Part shown: piece by piece, positions 1 to 9,690 of the stretch | Position numbering within the stretch: the stretch's first letter is position 1 | How the letters are laid out: each line of letters begins with the position of its first letter | Assembly: GCF_019200975.1 (NCBI RefSeq) | Contig: NZ_JAHTMR010000002.1 | Span: 1 to 64,000 of the forward strand | From: Pseudomonas sp. PD9R | Lineage (GTDB): Bacteria; Pseudomonadota; Gammaproteobacteria; Pseudomonadales; Pseudomonadaceae | Length of the DNA: 64,000 bases | Direction: 5' to 3' | Program-made: the position numbers and the translations under genes | Notes under the pieces: model-generated | What the model saw: the letters and a program-made list of their open reading frames with translations, nothing else | Databases searched by the model: none | Told to the model about the DNA's origin: nothing

Positions 1-2
1 CT

Positions 3-222
3 CCCAATCAGATCAATTGCGATCATCACTGCACTCTGTCCAACCTTGCAAATGCGGGCTCTCGCCAAGGACGGGCCCAAGATACCGTTCGAACTATACG
101 AGTGAGTGTGGAGGGTAGGAGCACGATCTACATTGCAGGCAAAAAGCCTAAGGAGCTGCGCGGCTTCCAGGTCCCTCCCTCGATGATCAGTCGAGAACTA
201 TCGCTCCTGACGGAGCGATAGT
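3..222 (+). CDS. Possible 3' end of a gene cut by the window edge
   Basis: Frame 3 is open from the left edge to a TAG at 220-222, about 72 codons, and its last 40 residues have a protein-like mix of charged and hydrophobic residues. I recognise no family. A second, shorter frame (frame 1) is also open from the edge to a TGA at 103-105, so the assignment is weak. An inverted repeat (about 198-221) overlaps the end of the frame. It could simply be non-coding. Confidence 0.25.
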
Positions 223-228
223 CGAGAT

Positions 229-259
229 ACAAGGAGCTGCCGAAGGCTGCGATCTTTTG
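229..259. repeat. Single REP-like arm
   Basis: One arm of the dominant repeat family of this window (core GGAGCTGCCGAAGGCTGCG followed by ATCTTTTG). It has no partner arm nearby, unlike most other copies. The rest of the stretch 223-364 holds no gene that I can support; the promoter of the gene at 365 should lie there. Confidence 0.7.
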
Positions 260-364
260 CTATCTGTCTTTTGACTCTTAATCACCAAAATCAATAATGC
301 TGTTCAAGGCGCTTCACTCTCCATATTATCGCCGTCATAAAGTTATTCTCCGTGGAGCGTCCTC

Positions 365-1468
365 ATGCCCGTTAGAGCCCTGTTCAAACCGTTCCACCTC
401 GGCACCCTCGAACTGCCGACCCGCGTCGTCATGGCGCCAATGACCCGCTCCTTTTCGCCGGGCGGGGTACCTAACTCCAAAGTGATTGAATATTACCGTC
501 GCCGCGCGGCGGCCGGCGTTGGCCTGATCATCACCGAAGGCACCACCGTCGGTCACCTGGCTTCCAACGGCTACCCGAACGTGCCGCATTTCTACGGTGA
601 GGCAGCGCTGGCAGGCTGGAAAAAAGTCGTCGACGCCGTACACGCCGAAGGTGGCAAGATCGTTCCACAGTTGTGGCACGTGGGCAGCGTGCGACGCATC
701 GGCACCGAGCCGGATGCCAGCGTGCCGGGTTACGGCCCAACCGAAAAATTGAAAGATGGTCAGGTCGTGGTTCACGGCATGACTAAACAAGATATCCAGG
801 ACGTGATTGCAGCGTTCGCCCAGGCCGCCAAGGATGCCCAGAGCATCGGCATGGACGGCGTGGAGATCCATGGTGCCCACGGTTATCTGGTCGACCAGTT
901 CTTCTGGGAAGGCAGCAACCAGCGCACTGACGAATACGGCGGTGACCTGGCCAACCGTTCGCGTTTCGCCATCGAATTGATTCAGGCTGTGCGTGCAGCG
1001 GTCGGCGAAGGTTTCCCGATCATCTTCCGCTTCTCGCAGTGGAAGCAGCAGGATTACACCGCGCGCCTGGTGCAAACCCCCGAAGCCTTGGGTGAGTTCC
1101 TCAAGCCATTGTCCGACGCCGGCGTGGATATTTTCCACTGCTCGACGCGCCGTTTCTGGGAGCCGGAATTCGACGGTTCCGAACTGAACCTGGCAGGCTG
1201 GACGCGCAAACTGACCGGCAAACCGACCATCACCGTCGGCAGCGTTGGCCTGGACGGCGAGTTCCTTCAGTTCATGGTCAATACCGACAAAGTCGCACAA
1301 CCGGCCAGCCTGGAAAAACTGCTGGAGCGTTTGAACAACGATGAGTTCGACCTGGTGGCGGTCGGTCGTGCGCTGTTGGTGGACCCGGACTGGGCGCAGA
1401 AAGTGCGTGACGGTCGTGAGGAAGACATCCTGCCGTTCAGTCGTGAGGCGTTGATGACGCTGGTTTAA
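365..1468 (+). CDS. Alkene reductase / NADH:flavin oxidoreductase, old yellow enzyme family
   Basis: The 367-residue protein is a single FMN-binding TIM barrel of normal length for the OYE family. Visible marks are the N-terminal LFKPFHLGTLELPTRVVMAPMTR-type strand, the PQLWHVG segment, the substrate-binding HxxH pair in EIHGAHGYLVDQFF (about residue 170) and the C-terminal FMN phosphate region AVGRALLVDPDW. Such enzymes reduce activated C=C bonds or nitro compounds with NAD(P)H in the cytosol. It stands alone; the natural substrate cannot be told from sequence. The ATG at 365 starts directly at the conserved N terminus. A REP pair separates it from the convergent glycosyltransferase gene. 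Confidence 0.9.
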   Translation: MPVRALFKPFHLGTLELPTRVVMAPMTRSFSPGGVPNSKVIEYYRRRAAAGVGLIITEGTTVGHLASNGYPNVPHFYGEAALAGWKKVVDAVHAEGGKIVPQLWHVGSVRRIGTEPDASVPGYGPTEKLKDGQVVVHGMTKQDIQDVIAAFAQAAKDAQSIGMDGVEIHGAHGYLVDQFFWEGSNQRTDEYGGDLANRSRFAIELIQAVRAAVGEGFPIIFRFSQWKQQDYTARLVQTPEALGEFLKPLSDAGVDIFHCSTRRFWEPEFDGSELNLAGWTRKLTGKPTITVGSVGLDGEFLQFMVNTDKVAQPASLEKLLERLNNDEFDLVAVGRALLVDPDWAQKVRDGREEDILPFSREALMTLV

Positions 1469-1488
1469 GCGACATCCGGAAGGGCCAT

Positions 1489-1559
1489 TTCGCGGGCAAG
1501 CCTCGCTCCTACAGTTTCAGCGCGATGTTGATCCTGTTGGAGCGAGGCTTGCCCGCGAA
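1489..1559. repeat. REP-type inverted pair (CGCGGGCAAGCCTCGCTCC type)
   Basis: Two 26-base arms, 1489-1514 and 1534-1559, are near-perfect reverse complements around a 19-base centre. The pair sits between two convergent genes, where it could also stop transcription from both sides. It differs from the GCTGCGATCTTTTG family found elsewhere in the window. Confidence 0.85.
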
Positions 1560-1563
1560 GCTT

Positions 1564-2739
1564 TTAAGGCAACAACGCCGCATCGGTCAGGACCTGCCCC
1601 TGCACACAAGCCCCCCGCAACTGCCCCTCAAACTGCTCGATAATCGTCGACCAACCCTGCCGGCTCGCATGCTGACGCGCATTGAGCCGTACACAACGCA
1701 AGGTCTCGCGTTCCTCCAGCAGCCACGCCGCCGCATCACAGAACGCCTCTTCATCCCCCGGCATCGCCAGCACGCCGTTGTAGCCGTGGCGGATATGCTG
1801 CGCCGCAGCAGCCTGATCGTAAGCCACCACACCCAGCCCCGAAGCCAGCGCCTCCAGCACCACATTGCCAAAGGTTTCAGTCAGGCTCGGAAACAGGAAC
1901 ACATCCCCCGACGCGTAGTGACTGGCCAAGGCCTCGCCTCGTTGTGAACCGCAGAAGATTGCGTCAGGCAGTTCTTTTTCCAGCAGCGCGCGTTGTGGGC
2001 CGTCACCGATCACAATCAGCTTTAGGGTTCGCTGTGGATAAGTCGATTTCAATGTGTCGAAACAGCGCTTGAGCAAACCTAGGTTTTTCTCCGGTGCCAA
2101 GCGACCGACATGGATGACGGCGATGTCGCCTTCAGCCAGGCCCCAGTGTTCACGCAGCGCATTCAAGCGCTTGGTCGGGTGAAACAACTGGCTGTCGACC
2201 CCGCGAGAAAGCAAGGCCAAGCGTTCGAAATGCCGACGTTCCAGTTCCATTCTCTGGCTGACGCTCGGCACCAGCGTCAGCGTCGAACGATTGTGGAACC
2301 AGCGCAGATAGTGGGTCAGCAAACGCGTCAGCAGCCCAAGCCCATATTGACTGGAGTATTGCTGGAAATTGGTGTGAAACCCGCTGACCACGGAAATCCC
2401 CAGGCGCCGAGCCGCGCGCAATGCTGACAATCCCAATGGCCCTTCGGTGGCGATGTACAGCACGTCCGGGCGATGACGTTTCCAGCGGCGCATCAGTTTG
2501 TGCATCGACGACTGGCCCCACTGCAAACCGGGATAGCCCGGCAGCGGCCAACCCCGACACAGCAGCAGTTCATCATCGCTACCCACCGACTGATCGCAAC
2601 CCTGACGCGGCCGCACCAACTCCACCTGATGCCCGCGCGCGCGCAAACCGTCGCACAAGCGACCAAGAGTATTGGCCACGCCGTTAATTTCGGGAGGATA
2701 GGTTTCGGTGATCAGGGTGATATGCAGAGCTGTCGTCAT
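1564..2739 (-). CDS. Glycosyltransferase family 4 (GT-B fold)
   Basis: The 391-residue protein has the two-domain GT-B layout. The N-terminal acceptor domain begins with a strand ending in TYPPEINGVANT, the usual glycine-rich acceptor loop. The C-terminal nucleotide-sugar domain has HVGRLAPEKN (about residue 220) and the E-x7-E motif ETFGNVVLE (about residue 310). It resembles the MgtA-like alpha-mannosyltransferases and other lipid or glycan glycosyltransferases of Pseudomonas. Donor and acceptor cannot be read from the sequence. It is a single gene, convergent with the oxidoreductase downstream and divergent from the membrane protein gene at 2881. Confidence 0.85.
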   Translation of the reverse strand: MTTALHITLITETYPPEINGVANTLGRLCDGLRARGHQVELVRPRQGCDQSVGSDDELLLCRGWPLPGYPGLQWGQSSMHKLMRRWKRHRPDVLYIATEGPLGLSALRAARRLGISVVSGFHTNFQQYSSQYGLGLLTRLLTHYLRWFHNRSTLTLVPSVSQRMELERRHFERLALLSRGVDSQLFHPTKRLNALREHWGLAEGDIAVIHVGRLAPEKNLGLLKRCFDTLKSTYPQRTLKLIVIGDGPQRALLEKELPDAIFCGSQRGEALASHYASGDVFLFPSLTETFGNVVLEALASGLGVVAYDQAAAAQHIRHGYNGVLAMPGDEEAFCDAAAWLLEERETLRCVRLNARQHASRQGWSTIIEQFEGQLRGACVQGQVLTDAALLP

Positions 2740-2880
2740 GACCCCAGTGTCGGCTTAGGCCATGTCGTCGATGTGGCGATTCCATGATGGATTTGTGACG
2801 GTGAATTGAGAGCAGTGCGCTCAATATTCTGGCTGGCAGGTCGTTAGCCTTATCTGAACACATCAATCAGGGAAGCTATC

Positions 2881-3459
2881 GTGTCCGAAAATGTTTATGC
2901 ACCGCCATTGGCACAACTGGATCCTGCCGTTGAGCAGCCTTACGAGTTTTATGTTGTATCGCCTAAAAAGCTCATGGTGCTGGGGACGCTCACGTTCGGT
3001 TTGTATTTCTATTACTGGTCATACAAAAACTGGAGCCTGTACAAGCGCGCCACACAGGCTGATATCGCGCCGTGGGCACGTGGCATGTTTTGCATTTTTT
3101 TCATTCATCAGTTGTACCGTCGAGCGAACGAAAAGATTCGTGGCAGCGGTCGCATATTTGACTGGGACTTCGAGCAGTGGGCGACAGTTTTCGTTGTATT
3201 GACTGTCGCTGCCAATCTGCTCGATGCCGTGGCTAAACGCGTCGACGGGTTTGAGTTCTTGGTAGGCTGGTTGCTGTTGATCGTTCCACTGCGAGCCTTT
3301 GTGCTGAGCAAAACACAACCGATGATCAACTTCGCTGCCAATGATCCAGAGGGGCTGAGCAATTCACGCTTCACTGCGTTGAACTACCTATTCATGGTGC
3401 CGGGAGCGTTATTCTGGGGCCTGTCGCTGTTCGGCGCATGGGTTATCTACCTGAAATAA
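2881..3459 (+). CDS. Membrane protein, DUF4234-like
   Basis: The 192-residue protein starts at GTG 2881. After about 27 polar residues there is a first membrane segment around residues 30-48 containing FGLYFYYW, followed by charged YKNW and YKRA motifs, then two or three more hydrophobic segments (about 98-115, 125-140 and 165-190). The short FxLYxYYWxYKNW pattern is typical of DUF4234-like proteins; their function is unknown. It is a single gene divergent from the glycosyltransferase. Confidence 0.7.
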   Translation: MSENVYAPPLAQLDPAVEQPYEFYVVSPKKLMVLGTLTFGLYFYYWSYKNWSLYKRATQADIAPWARGMFCIFFIHQLYRRANEKIRGSGRIFDWDFEQWATVFVVLTVAANLLDAVAKRVDGFEFLVGWLLLIVPLRAFVLSKTQPMINFAANDPEGLSNSRFTALNYLFMVPGALFWGLSLFGAWVIYLK

Positions 3460-3481
3460 CAGCCGTGGCGGAGGACCCCTT

Positions 3482-4237
3482 TCAGCGTTTCTCCGCCACG
3501 ATGGCTTCGGCCCCTCGCTCCCGTACCCAGAACAATGTCGCTCCGGCGACAGCGGCCGGCATCATCAGGATGTTGACCACCGGAATCAGCAACACCAGAT
3601 AAACAATCCCGCCGAAACTCATGCTCTGCCAGCGCTTCTGCCGCAGCCAGGCGAGCATTTCGTTCCAGCCCAGTTTGTGGTTGTCCGCCGGGTAGTCGAT
3701 GTACTGGATCGCCATCATCCACACCCCGAACAACAGCCACAGCGGTGCAGCGACGATGTTCACCACCGGGATAAACGAAAGAATGAACAGGCCAATCGCC
3801 CGGGGCAGGAAGTAGCCGAGTTTGCGCATTTCCCGGGCCAGGGTGCGGGGGATCATGGCGATCAACTCGCCCCAGCTGAAGGCCGGGAAGTCGTCGGTGC
3901 CGCGCACCACCACTTCGACTTTCTCCGCCAGAAAGCCATTGAAGGGCGCGGCGATAACGTTGGCGAGCATGGTAAAGGTGAAGAACACCATCAACAGCAC
4001 CAGCACCACGAACAGCGGCCACAAAACATAACTGAGGAAACTTAGCCAGTCGGGCAGGGATGGCATCAACGTGTCGACCCACAGGCTGAATTGATGACCG
4101 GCCAGATAGATCAATCCGACGAACAGCACCAGGTTGATCATCAGGGGCAGCAGCACGAATAAGCGCAGGCCCGGACTCAGGACCAACTTGAGGCCTTCAC
4201 GCAGGTATTGCGGGCCGGACAGAACAGGGGCGGGCAT
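3482..4237 (-). CDS. cysZ: Sulfate transporter CysZ
   Basis: The 251-residue inner-membrane protein matches CysZ (EI24 superfamily): [11 protein letters not shown] near the start, long hydrophobic segments about residues 25-50, 65-100, 140-170 and 200-230, and the conserved [18 protein letters not shown] region. CysZ brings sulfate into the cell for cysteine synthesis. The frame is open 37 codons further upstream, but the ATG at 4237 is chosen because family homology starts there. It lies divergent to trxB, linking sulfur uptake and thiol redox. Confidence 0.88.
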   Translation of the reverse strand: MPAPVLSGPQYLREGLKLVLSPGLRLFVLLPLMINLVLFVGLIYLAGHQFSLWVDTLMPSLPDWLSFLSYVLWPLFVVLVLLMVFFTFTMLANVIAAPFNGFLAEKVEVVVRGTDDFPAFSWGELIAMIPRTLAREMRKLGYFLPRAIGLFILSFIPVVNIVAAPLWLLFGVWMMAIQYIDYPADNHKLGWNEMLAWLRQKRWQSMSFGGIVYLVLLIPVVNILMMPAAVAGATLFWVRERGAEAIVAEKR

Positions 4238-4361
4238 AACGTGCTCCGAGCAGAGGGAAAACGCGCCGACCTTACCGGCTTTGCCGGACGGGCGAAAGCG
4301 CGGTAGCGATATCGACATTAACTGTAACAAAGGCGTCCCGATAATCACGCTGACGGGATAG

Positions 4362-5507
<1,146 letters not shown>

Positions 5508-5518
5508 TTCTGCACGCG

Positions 5519-5548
5519 TAAAAAAACCGGCTTCGGCCGGTTTTTTTG
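5519..5548 (+). terminator. Rho-independent terminator of trxB
   Basis: An AAAAAACCGGC / GCCGGTTTTTTT stem with a TTCG loop lies 12 bases after the trxB stop. The A-run and T-run suggest it can act in both directions. Confidence 0.9.
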
Positions 5549-5575
5549 TGCTCACGAAAAATACGGTTACCCCCG

Positions 5576-5660
5576 TGTAGGAGCTGCCGAAGGCTGCGAT
5601 CTTTTGATCTTGTTTTTTAACACCGAGATCAAAAGATCGCAGCCTTCGGCAGCTCCTACA
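5576..5660. repeat. REP-like inverted pair
   Basis: Arms 5576-5608 and about 5628-5660 are reverse complements (TGTAGGAGCTGCCGAAGGC and GCCTTCGGCAGCTCCTACA). This is the most perfect copy of the main repeat family, lying between the convergent trxB and aminotransferase genes. Confidence 0.9.
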
Positions 5661-5663
5661 TGT

Positions 5664-6914
5664 TCAGGTCAGTTTGGCAAGGCACGCTTCAAGGATATCC
5701 AAGCCCTCTTCAAGCACGGCAGCCTCGGTGGTCAACGGCGCCAGCAGTCGAATGATGTGCCGCGATTTGCCGCTGGGCATCAGCAGCAAGCCGGCATCGC
5801 GCGCCAGGGCCAGCAACTGCGTCAGCTGCGCCGCAGCCGGTGTGCCATCGGGTTTGATCAGCTCGATACCGCGCATCGCCCCCACGCCAGTCAGGCGGCC
5901 CAGATACGGTGAGAGGTTGTCTACGCGCCACGCCTCGTAGCGGCTGACAATCGCCTCTTCCTGTTGCGCACCCCAGGTGTGCAGGTTGGCGTCGGTCATT
6001 TCATCCAGCGTCGCCAATGCAGCGGCACAGGCAATGGGGTTGCCGGAGTAGGTGCCACCGAGGCCGCCCTTGGGCAAGTTGTCGAGCAGCGCCTTGCGCC
6101 CGACCACTGCACCGAGCGGCACGCCGCCGGCGATGCTTTTGCCCAGCAGGATCAGGTCCGGCTCGATGCCCAGTCGCGAGAACGCAAAGCGTTGGCCAGT
6201 GCGGCCGAAGCCGGACTGGATTTCATCGGCGATCAGCACGATGCCTTTTTCATCGCAGAAGCGTCGCAGCGTTTGCGCGAACTCGATGTCCATGGCCAGG
6301 AACCCGGCTTCGCCCTGCACCGGCTCGACGATAAAACACGCCACATCCTCGACGTCGATCTCCACGCTGAACAAGCGCTCCATGGCCTTCAACGCCTCGG
6401 CGCAGGTCACGCCGTTGTCCGGGCTGGGAAAGGGCAGGTGATACACCGGCCCCGGCAGCACACCGACTTTCTGCTTGTAAGGCGCGACTTTGCCGTTGAG
6501 GTTGAGCGTCGCCAGAGTTCGGCCGTGGAAGGCACCGTCGAAGGCGATGACGGCTGTGCGTCCGGTAGCGCCGCGCACGATCTTCAGCGCGTTCTCGGCC
6601 GCTTCGGCGCCGCTGTTAGTGAGCATGCCGCTGACCGGGTAATCCACTGGGATAAACGCACTGAGGCGGTCCATCAATTCGATGTAAGGCACATGAGGCG
6701 CGGCGTTGAACGCGTAGTGAGTCAGCCGGGTGGCTTGTTCGCGAATGGCTTCGACGATACGCGGGTGGCAGTGGCCGAGATTCAGTACGCCGATGCCGCC
6801 GACGAAGTCGATGTAGCGCTTGCCGTCGGTGTCCCAGACCTCAGCGTTTTTGCCGTGGCTGAGGGTGACGGGGTGAACGATGTTGATCGACTGACTGATG
6901 CTTTCACTGCTCAT
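5664..6914 (-). CDS. Class III PLP aminotransferase (4-aminobutyrate / 2-aminoadipate type)
   Basis: This 416-residue enzyme has the full class III fold: FVGGIGVLNLGHCHP near residue 40, the PLP phosphate loop TNSGAEAAENALK, DEIQSGFGRTG, the PLP lysine in LLGKSIAGGVPLG and the C-terminal GVGAMRGIEL. It moves an omega- or alpha-amino group to 2-oxoglutarate. GabT is the usual annotation, but P. putida has a closely similar enzyme that acts as L-2-aminoadipate aminotransferase in lysine breakdown, and no gabD neighbour is present here. The substrate therefore stays open between GABA, 5-aminovalerate and 2-aminoadipate. Confidence 0.85.
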   Translation of the reverse strand: MSSESISQSINIVHPVTLSHGKNAEVWDTDGKRYIDFVGGIGVLNLGHCHPRIVEAIREQATRLTHYAFNAAPHVPYIELMDRLSAFIPVDYPVSGMLTNSGAEAAENALKIVRGATGRTAVIAFDGAFHGRTLATLNLNGKVAPYKQKVGVLPGPVYHLPFPSPDNGVTCAEALKAMERLFSVEIDVEDVACFIVEPVQGEAGFLAMDIEFAQTLRRFCDEKGIVLIADEIQSGFGRTGQRFAFSRLGIEPDLILLGKSIAGGVPLGAVVGRKALLDNLPKGGLGGTYSGNPIACAAALATLDEMTDANLHTWGAQQEEAIVSRYEAWRVDNLSPYLGRLTGVGAMRGIELIKPDGTPAAAQLTQLLALARDAGLLLMPSGKSRHIIRLLAPLTTEAAVLEEGLDILEACLAKLT

Positions 6915-7028
6915 GGATGACTGACTCGAAAGAAAGGAGGCTTCCTTTTATGTAAGCCGCGAGCAGCGGTTTCGGGCAAACGAAATAAAGTCGCCGGGTC
7001 AATCTTAAAAGTCGGAATGTGCGGGGAA

Positions 7029-7126
7029 GATCAAAAGATCGCAGCCTGCGGCAGCTCCTGCAGGTCCACGAAATTGGCGGTGAACCTGTACATGTAGGAG
7101 CTGCCGAAGGTAGCGATCTTTTGATT
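7029..7126. repeat. REP-like inverted pair, diverged
   Basis: Arm 7029-7063 (GATCGCAGCCTGCGGCAGCTCCTG) faces arm 7093-7126 (TGTAGGAGCTGCCGAAGG). The second arm carries a T-to-A change inside the core (AAGGTAGCG). It lies between the aminotransferase promoter region and the end of the HopJ gene. Confidence 0.8.
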
Positions 7127-7141
7127 TTGATCTTTCGTGAA

Positions 7142-7480
7142 TCAGCGACGAGTCAGCGGTTGCTGCGAAAATTTCACGCCGGCCAGGCCATGGACAATCA
7201 ACGCACGAATATTGCCGTGATCGCTGCCTTCAGGCGTCGCCAGTACCGAACGATAATGCTCGCCGAACGCCAGCAGCGCTTCTTCGTCGCTCAGGCCTTC
7301 CAGCAGCGCCAGACCCAAGGTCTTGCACGAACCTTCGTTCTGTCCGGCAGCGTTTTCCACGCCGCCATTGTTGAAAGCTTGAGGCTGGTAATCGTAACCG
7401 GCGGCAATAAACGCCAGGGTATCGGCGAAGGCGTGTTCGCCGCTTTTGAGGCTGGCGCGCAGGGTGTTCAAATCACTCAT
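7142..7480 (-). CDS. HopJ family protein
   Basis: The 112-residue protein matches the HopJ family: N-terminal MSDLNTLRASLKSGEHAFADTLAFI, central YDYQPQAFNNGGVENAAGQNEGSCK and a GEHYR segment. HopJ1 was named as a type III effector candidate in P. syringae, but the family is widespread in strains and species without type III secretion, so a housekeeping role is likely. The start at 7480 is set by homology and overlaps the DUF1244 gene by 8 bases, indicating coupled translation. Confidence 0.82.
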   Translation of the reverse strand: MSDLNTLRASLKSGEHAFADTLAFIAAGYDYQPQAFNNGGVENAAGQNEGSCKTLGLALLEGLSDEEALLAFGEHYRSVLATPEGSDHGNIRALIVHGLAGVKFSQQPLTRR

Positions 7481-7769
7481 TGGGTTTTCCTTTGGCGAAC
7501 GCCGCTTGTTGTTCGGCGCTGGCTTCTTGCTGGTATTGGGCTTTCCATTCGGCGTACGGCATGCCGTAAACCACTTCACGGGCGTCATCGAGGCTGACCT
7601 CGATCTGGCGTTCATCGGCGGCGGCCTTGTACCACTTGGACAGGCAGTTGCGGCAGAAACCCGAGAGGTTCATCAGGTCGATGTTCTGCACATCCTTGCG
7701 GCTGTCCAGATGGGCCACCAGCCGGCGAAAGGCGGCGGCTTCGAGTTCCAGGCGTTGTTGGGGAGTCAT
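7473..7769 (-). CDS. DUF1244 family protein
   Basis: The 98-residue protein begins MTPQQRLELEAAAFRRL and contains the hallmark NLSGFCRNCLSKWY (two cysteines three residues apart, about 38-48) and VYGMPYAEWKAQYQ. DUF1244 proteins are small, helical and of unknown function. The start at 7769 fits the family; the longer open frame upstream runs through repeat DNA. It sits downstream of folX and overlaps the HopJ gene. Confidence 0.85.
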   Translation of the reverse strand: MTPQQRLELEAAAFRRLVAHLDSRKDVQNIDLMNLSGFCRNCLSKWYKAAADERQIEVSLDDAREVVYGMPYAEWKAQYQQEASAEQQAAFAKGKPNE

Positions 7770-7785
7770 AAGAGGTCTCTGCGAG

Positions 7786-7884
7786 ACAGCTGCAAGCGAC
7801 AAGCTACAAGCTGCAAGATGGATTGCGGTGAGTCGAAGTTTACAGCTTGCCGCTTGAAGCTTGTAGCTAGCGGCTCGCTGCAAG
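7786..7884. repeat. CAAGCTACAAGCTGCAAG-type repeat
   Basis: A degenerate inverted pair made of AAGCT/GCAAG units: left arm about 7789-7817 (AGCTGCAAGCGACAAGCTAC), right arm about 7845-7884 (CTTGCCGCTTGAAGCTTGTAGC). Its right end overlaps the last codons and the stop of folX. A second member is at 44712-44799. Confidence 0.75.
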
Positions 7885-8238
7885 CGTAATCGACACCGAC
7901 TCGGCGAATCGCAGCGCATGGGGCTTGTCGACCTCGACCTCGGCATACAGCACCGACTGGTTGGCCATGACCAGGTCCAGCAACTCCTGGGTCAGGCGTT
8001 CGAGCAAGGCAAAGCGATTGCCCTCCACGTGCGCGATGATTGCCTTGGTGATGGTCCGGTAGTTCAGCGCGTGATCGATGTCATTGTCACGCACCGCTTC
8101 CTGCGCCGCGTAGAGAATGGTCAGGTTGATCAACACATCCTGCTTGTTGAGGATTTCATCCTCGTTGATTCCGATAAAGGTGCGCAGGCACAGGTCCTTG
8201 ACCCGGATGCGTGCCATGCCTGGTTGAAGTTGTGGCAT
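7867..8238 (-). CDS. folX: Dihydroneopterin triphosphate 2'-epimerase
   Basis: The 123-residue protein is of the FolB/FolX tunnel fold: [21 protein letters not shown], then [14 protein letters not shown] and the end [15 protein letters not shown]. Together with folE and folM next to it this points to FolX rather than FolB. FolX epimerises dihydroneopterin triphosphate to the monapterin form, which FolM reduces to tetrahydromonapterin. The start at 8238 lies 2 bases after the folE stop. The last codons fall inside a repeat, so the C terminus may vary between strains. Confidence 0.88.
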   Translation of the reverse strand: MPQLQPGMARIRVKDLCLRTFIGINEDEILNKQDVLINLTILYAAQEAVRDNDIDHALNYRTITKAIIAHVEGNRFALLERLTQELLDLVMANQSVLYAEVEVDKPHALRFAESVSITLAASR

Positions 8239-8240
8239 TA

Positions 8241-8816
8241 CTACTTGCTCCGTCCGATCAATTGCAGGAACTCCTGGCGGGTATTGCTCGATTCGCGGAA
8301 GGCGCCGAGCATCACCGAGGTGTTCATGGTCGAATTCTGTTTCTCGACGCCGCGCATCATCATGCACATGTGCTGGGCTTCAATGACCACCGCGACACCT
8401 GCCGCGCCAGTCACTTGCTGCACCGCGTCGGCGATTTGCCGGGTGAGGTTTTCCTGGATTTGCAGGCGCCGGGCGAACATGTCCACCAGCCGAGCAATCT
8501 TCGACAGGCCCAGCACCTTGCCCGTTGGAATATAAGCCACATGCGCCTTGCCGATGAAGGGCAACAGATGATGTTCGCAGAGCGAGTACAGCTCGATGTT
8601 GTCGACGATCACCATTTCATCGTTGTCGGAGGCGAACAGCGCGCCGTTGACGATTGCTTCGACACTTTGCTCGTAGCCATGGCAGAGGTACTGCATGGCT
8701 TTGGCCGCGCGCAACGGAGTATCGAGCAGACCTTCGCGGTCGGGGTTTTCGCCAAGGCCTATGAGGATCTCGCGATAGCTCTGGGACAGGGCGTTCTGGG
8801 GCAGGGATAACGTCAT
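8241..8816 (-). CDS. folE: GTP cyclohydrolase I (FolE type)
   Basis: This 191-residue enzyme opens GTP to 7,8-dihydroneopterin triphosphate, the first step of folate and monapterin synthesis. It carries the zinc and active-site motifs [20 protein letters not shown] (about residues 78-97) and [16 protein letters not shown] (about 147-162). It is the middle gene of folM-folE-folX. In P. putida folE is among the light-induced genes, which fits the light-sensing genes a little further on, but no PplR-type site is obvious upstream here. Confidence 0.94.
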   Translation of the reverse strand: MTLSLPQNALSQSYREILIGLGENPDREGLLDTPLRAAKAMQYLCHGYEQSVEAIVNGALFASDNDEMVIVDNIELYSLCEHHLLPFIGKAHVAYIPTGKVLGLSKIARLVDMFARRLQIQENLTRQIADAVQQVTGAAGVAVVIEAQHMCMMMRGVEKQNSTMNTSVMLGAFRESSNTRQEFLQLIGRSK

Positions 8817-8836
8817 GGAAAATCCTCGCGGGACAC

Positions 8837-9547
8837 TTATTTGATGTGCCTTCCGCCGTTGACGGTCAGGGTCGTGCCGGTGACATAAGGGTTGTCGAGC
8901 AAATAGCGCAGGCTTTGGTAGATCACTTCGCTGCCGGGCTCGATGCCCAGCGCGGATTTGGCCAGCGCTTTGGCGCGGTAAGCCGCGTCGTCGTCAGGGT
9001 TGAACAGTAGCAGGGCTGGCGCAATCCCGTTGACCTTGATGCCGGGCGCGTATTTCGCGGCGAACGACAAGGTCAGGCTGTCCAGCCCGGCTTTGCTGGC
9101 GCAGTAGCCGATGTGCTTGCTGCTGCCCTTGCGGGTCACGTCATCGCTGATGTGCACGATGTCGGCGGGGCTTGAACGTTGGAGCAAGTCGGCACAATGC
9201 AGGTTGATCAGGTAGGGCGCCAGCATGTGCACGCTGAACATGCGAGTGAACGCCTCAGCGTCGGTATCCGTGGTTTCCGGCAGCCATTCGGAGGCGTTAT
9301 GGACGATCGCCCGCAAGCTGTCGGTATGGGTTTTCAGTTCGCTGATAAAGGTGAAGATCCCGGCTTCGCTGGCGAAGTCGGCGAACACCGCAATCGCTCC
9401 CAGATCACGCAGGGCTTGCACGCCAGGACGCTCGCTGCGGTAGCTGAAAATCACCCGATGGCCATCTTCAAGCAATCGCTGCGCGCAGTGCAGGCCGATA
9501 CGTTGGCCGGCGCCGGTGATGAGGATTGGGGCTGCGGAAGAGGTCAT
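8837..9547 (-). CDS. folM: Dihydromonapterin reductase
   Basis: The 236-residue short-chain dehydrogenase has the FolM-specific nucleotide motif [21 protein letters not shown], then NASEW and the YxxxK active site [11 protein letters not shown] (about residue 150). FolM makes tetrahydromonapterin, in Pseudomonas the cofactor of phenylalanine hydroxylase. ATG 9547 is preferred over the open codons upstream because family homology starts there. It is the first gene of the operon. Confidence 0.9.
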   Translation of the reverse strand: MTSSAAPILITGAGQRIGLHCAQRLLEDGHRVIFSYRSERPGVQALRDLGAIAVFADFASEAGIFTFISELKTHTDSLRAIVHNASEWLPETTDTDAEAFTRMFSVHMLAPYLINLHCADLLQRSSPADIVHISDDVTRKGSSKHIGYCASKAGLDSLTLSFAAKYAPGIKVNGIAPALLLFNPDDDAAYRAKALAKSALGIEPGSEVIYQSLRYLLDNPYVTGTTLTVNGGRHIK

Positions 9548-9608
9548 GGACGGCTCGCATCGCGGTGAGAGCAAAACTATACCAGCGACGAGAGGTGTCT
9601 TGCCCCTG

Positions 9609-9690
9609 AAAAGATCGCAGCCTGCGGCAGCTCCTACAGGATGCGATACGGTCCCGCTTTTGTAGGAACTGCCGAAGCCTGCGATCTTTT
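9609..9690. repeat. REP-like inverted pair
   Basis: Arms AAAAGATCGCAGCCTGCGGCAG (9609-9630) and CTGCCGAAGCCTGCGATCTTTT (9669-9690) face each other. The second arm runs up to the stop codon of the monooxygenase-like gene. Confidence 0.85.

Noticed and set aside
198..221. Hairpin TATCGCTCC/GGAGCGATA as a terminator
   Set aside because: Good stem but no T-run on either side.
335..1300. Long minus-strand open frame (321 codons) opposite the OYE gene
   Set aside because: The plus strand encodes a complete OYE protein with all motifs; the opposite frame is a GC-rich shadow.
5576..5660. REP copies as a CRISPR array
   Set aside because: They are isolated inverted pairs, not direct repeats with even spacers, and no cas gene is present.
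7142..7480. HopJ as a true type III effector
   Set aside because: No hrp box, chaperone or secretion genes nearby; it sits in a pterin operon and the family is widespread in non-pathogens.
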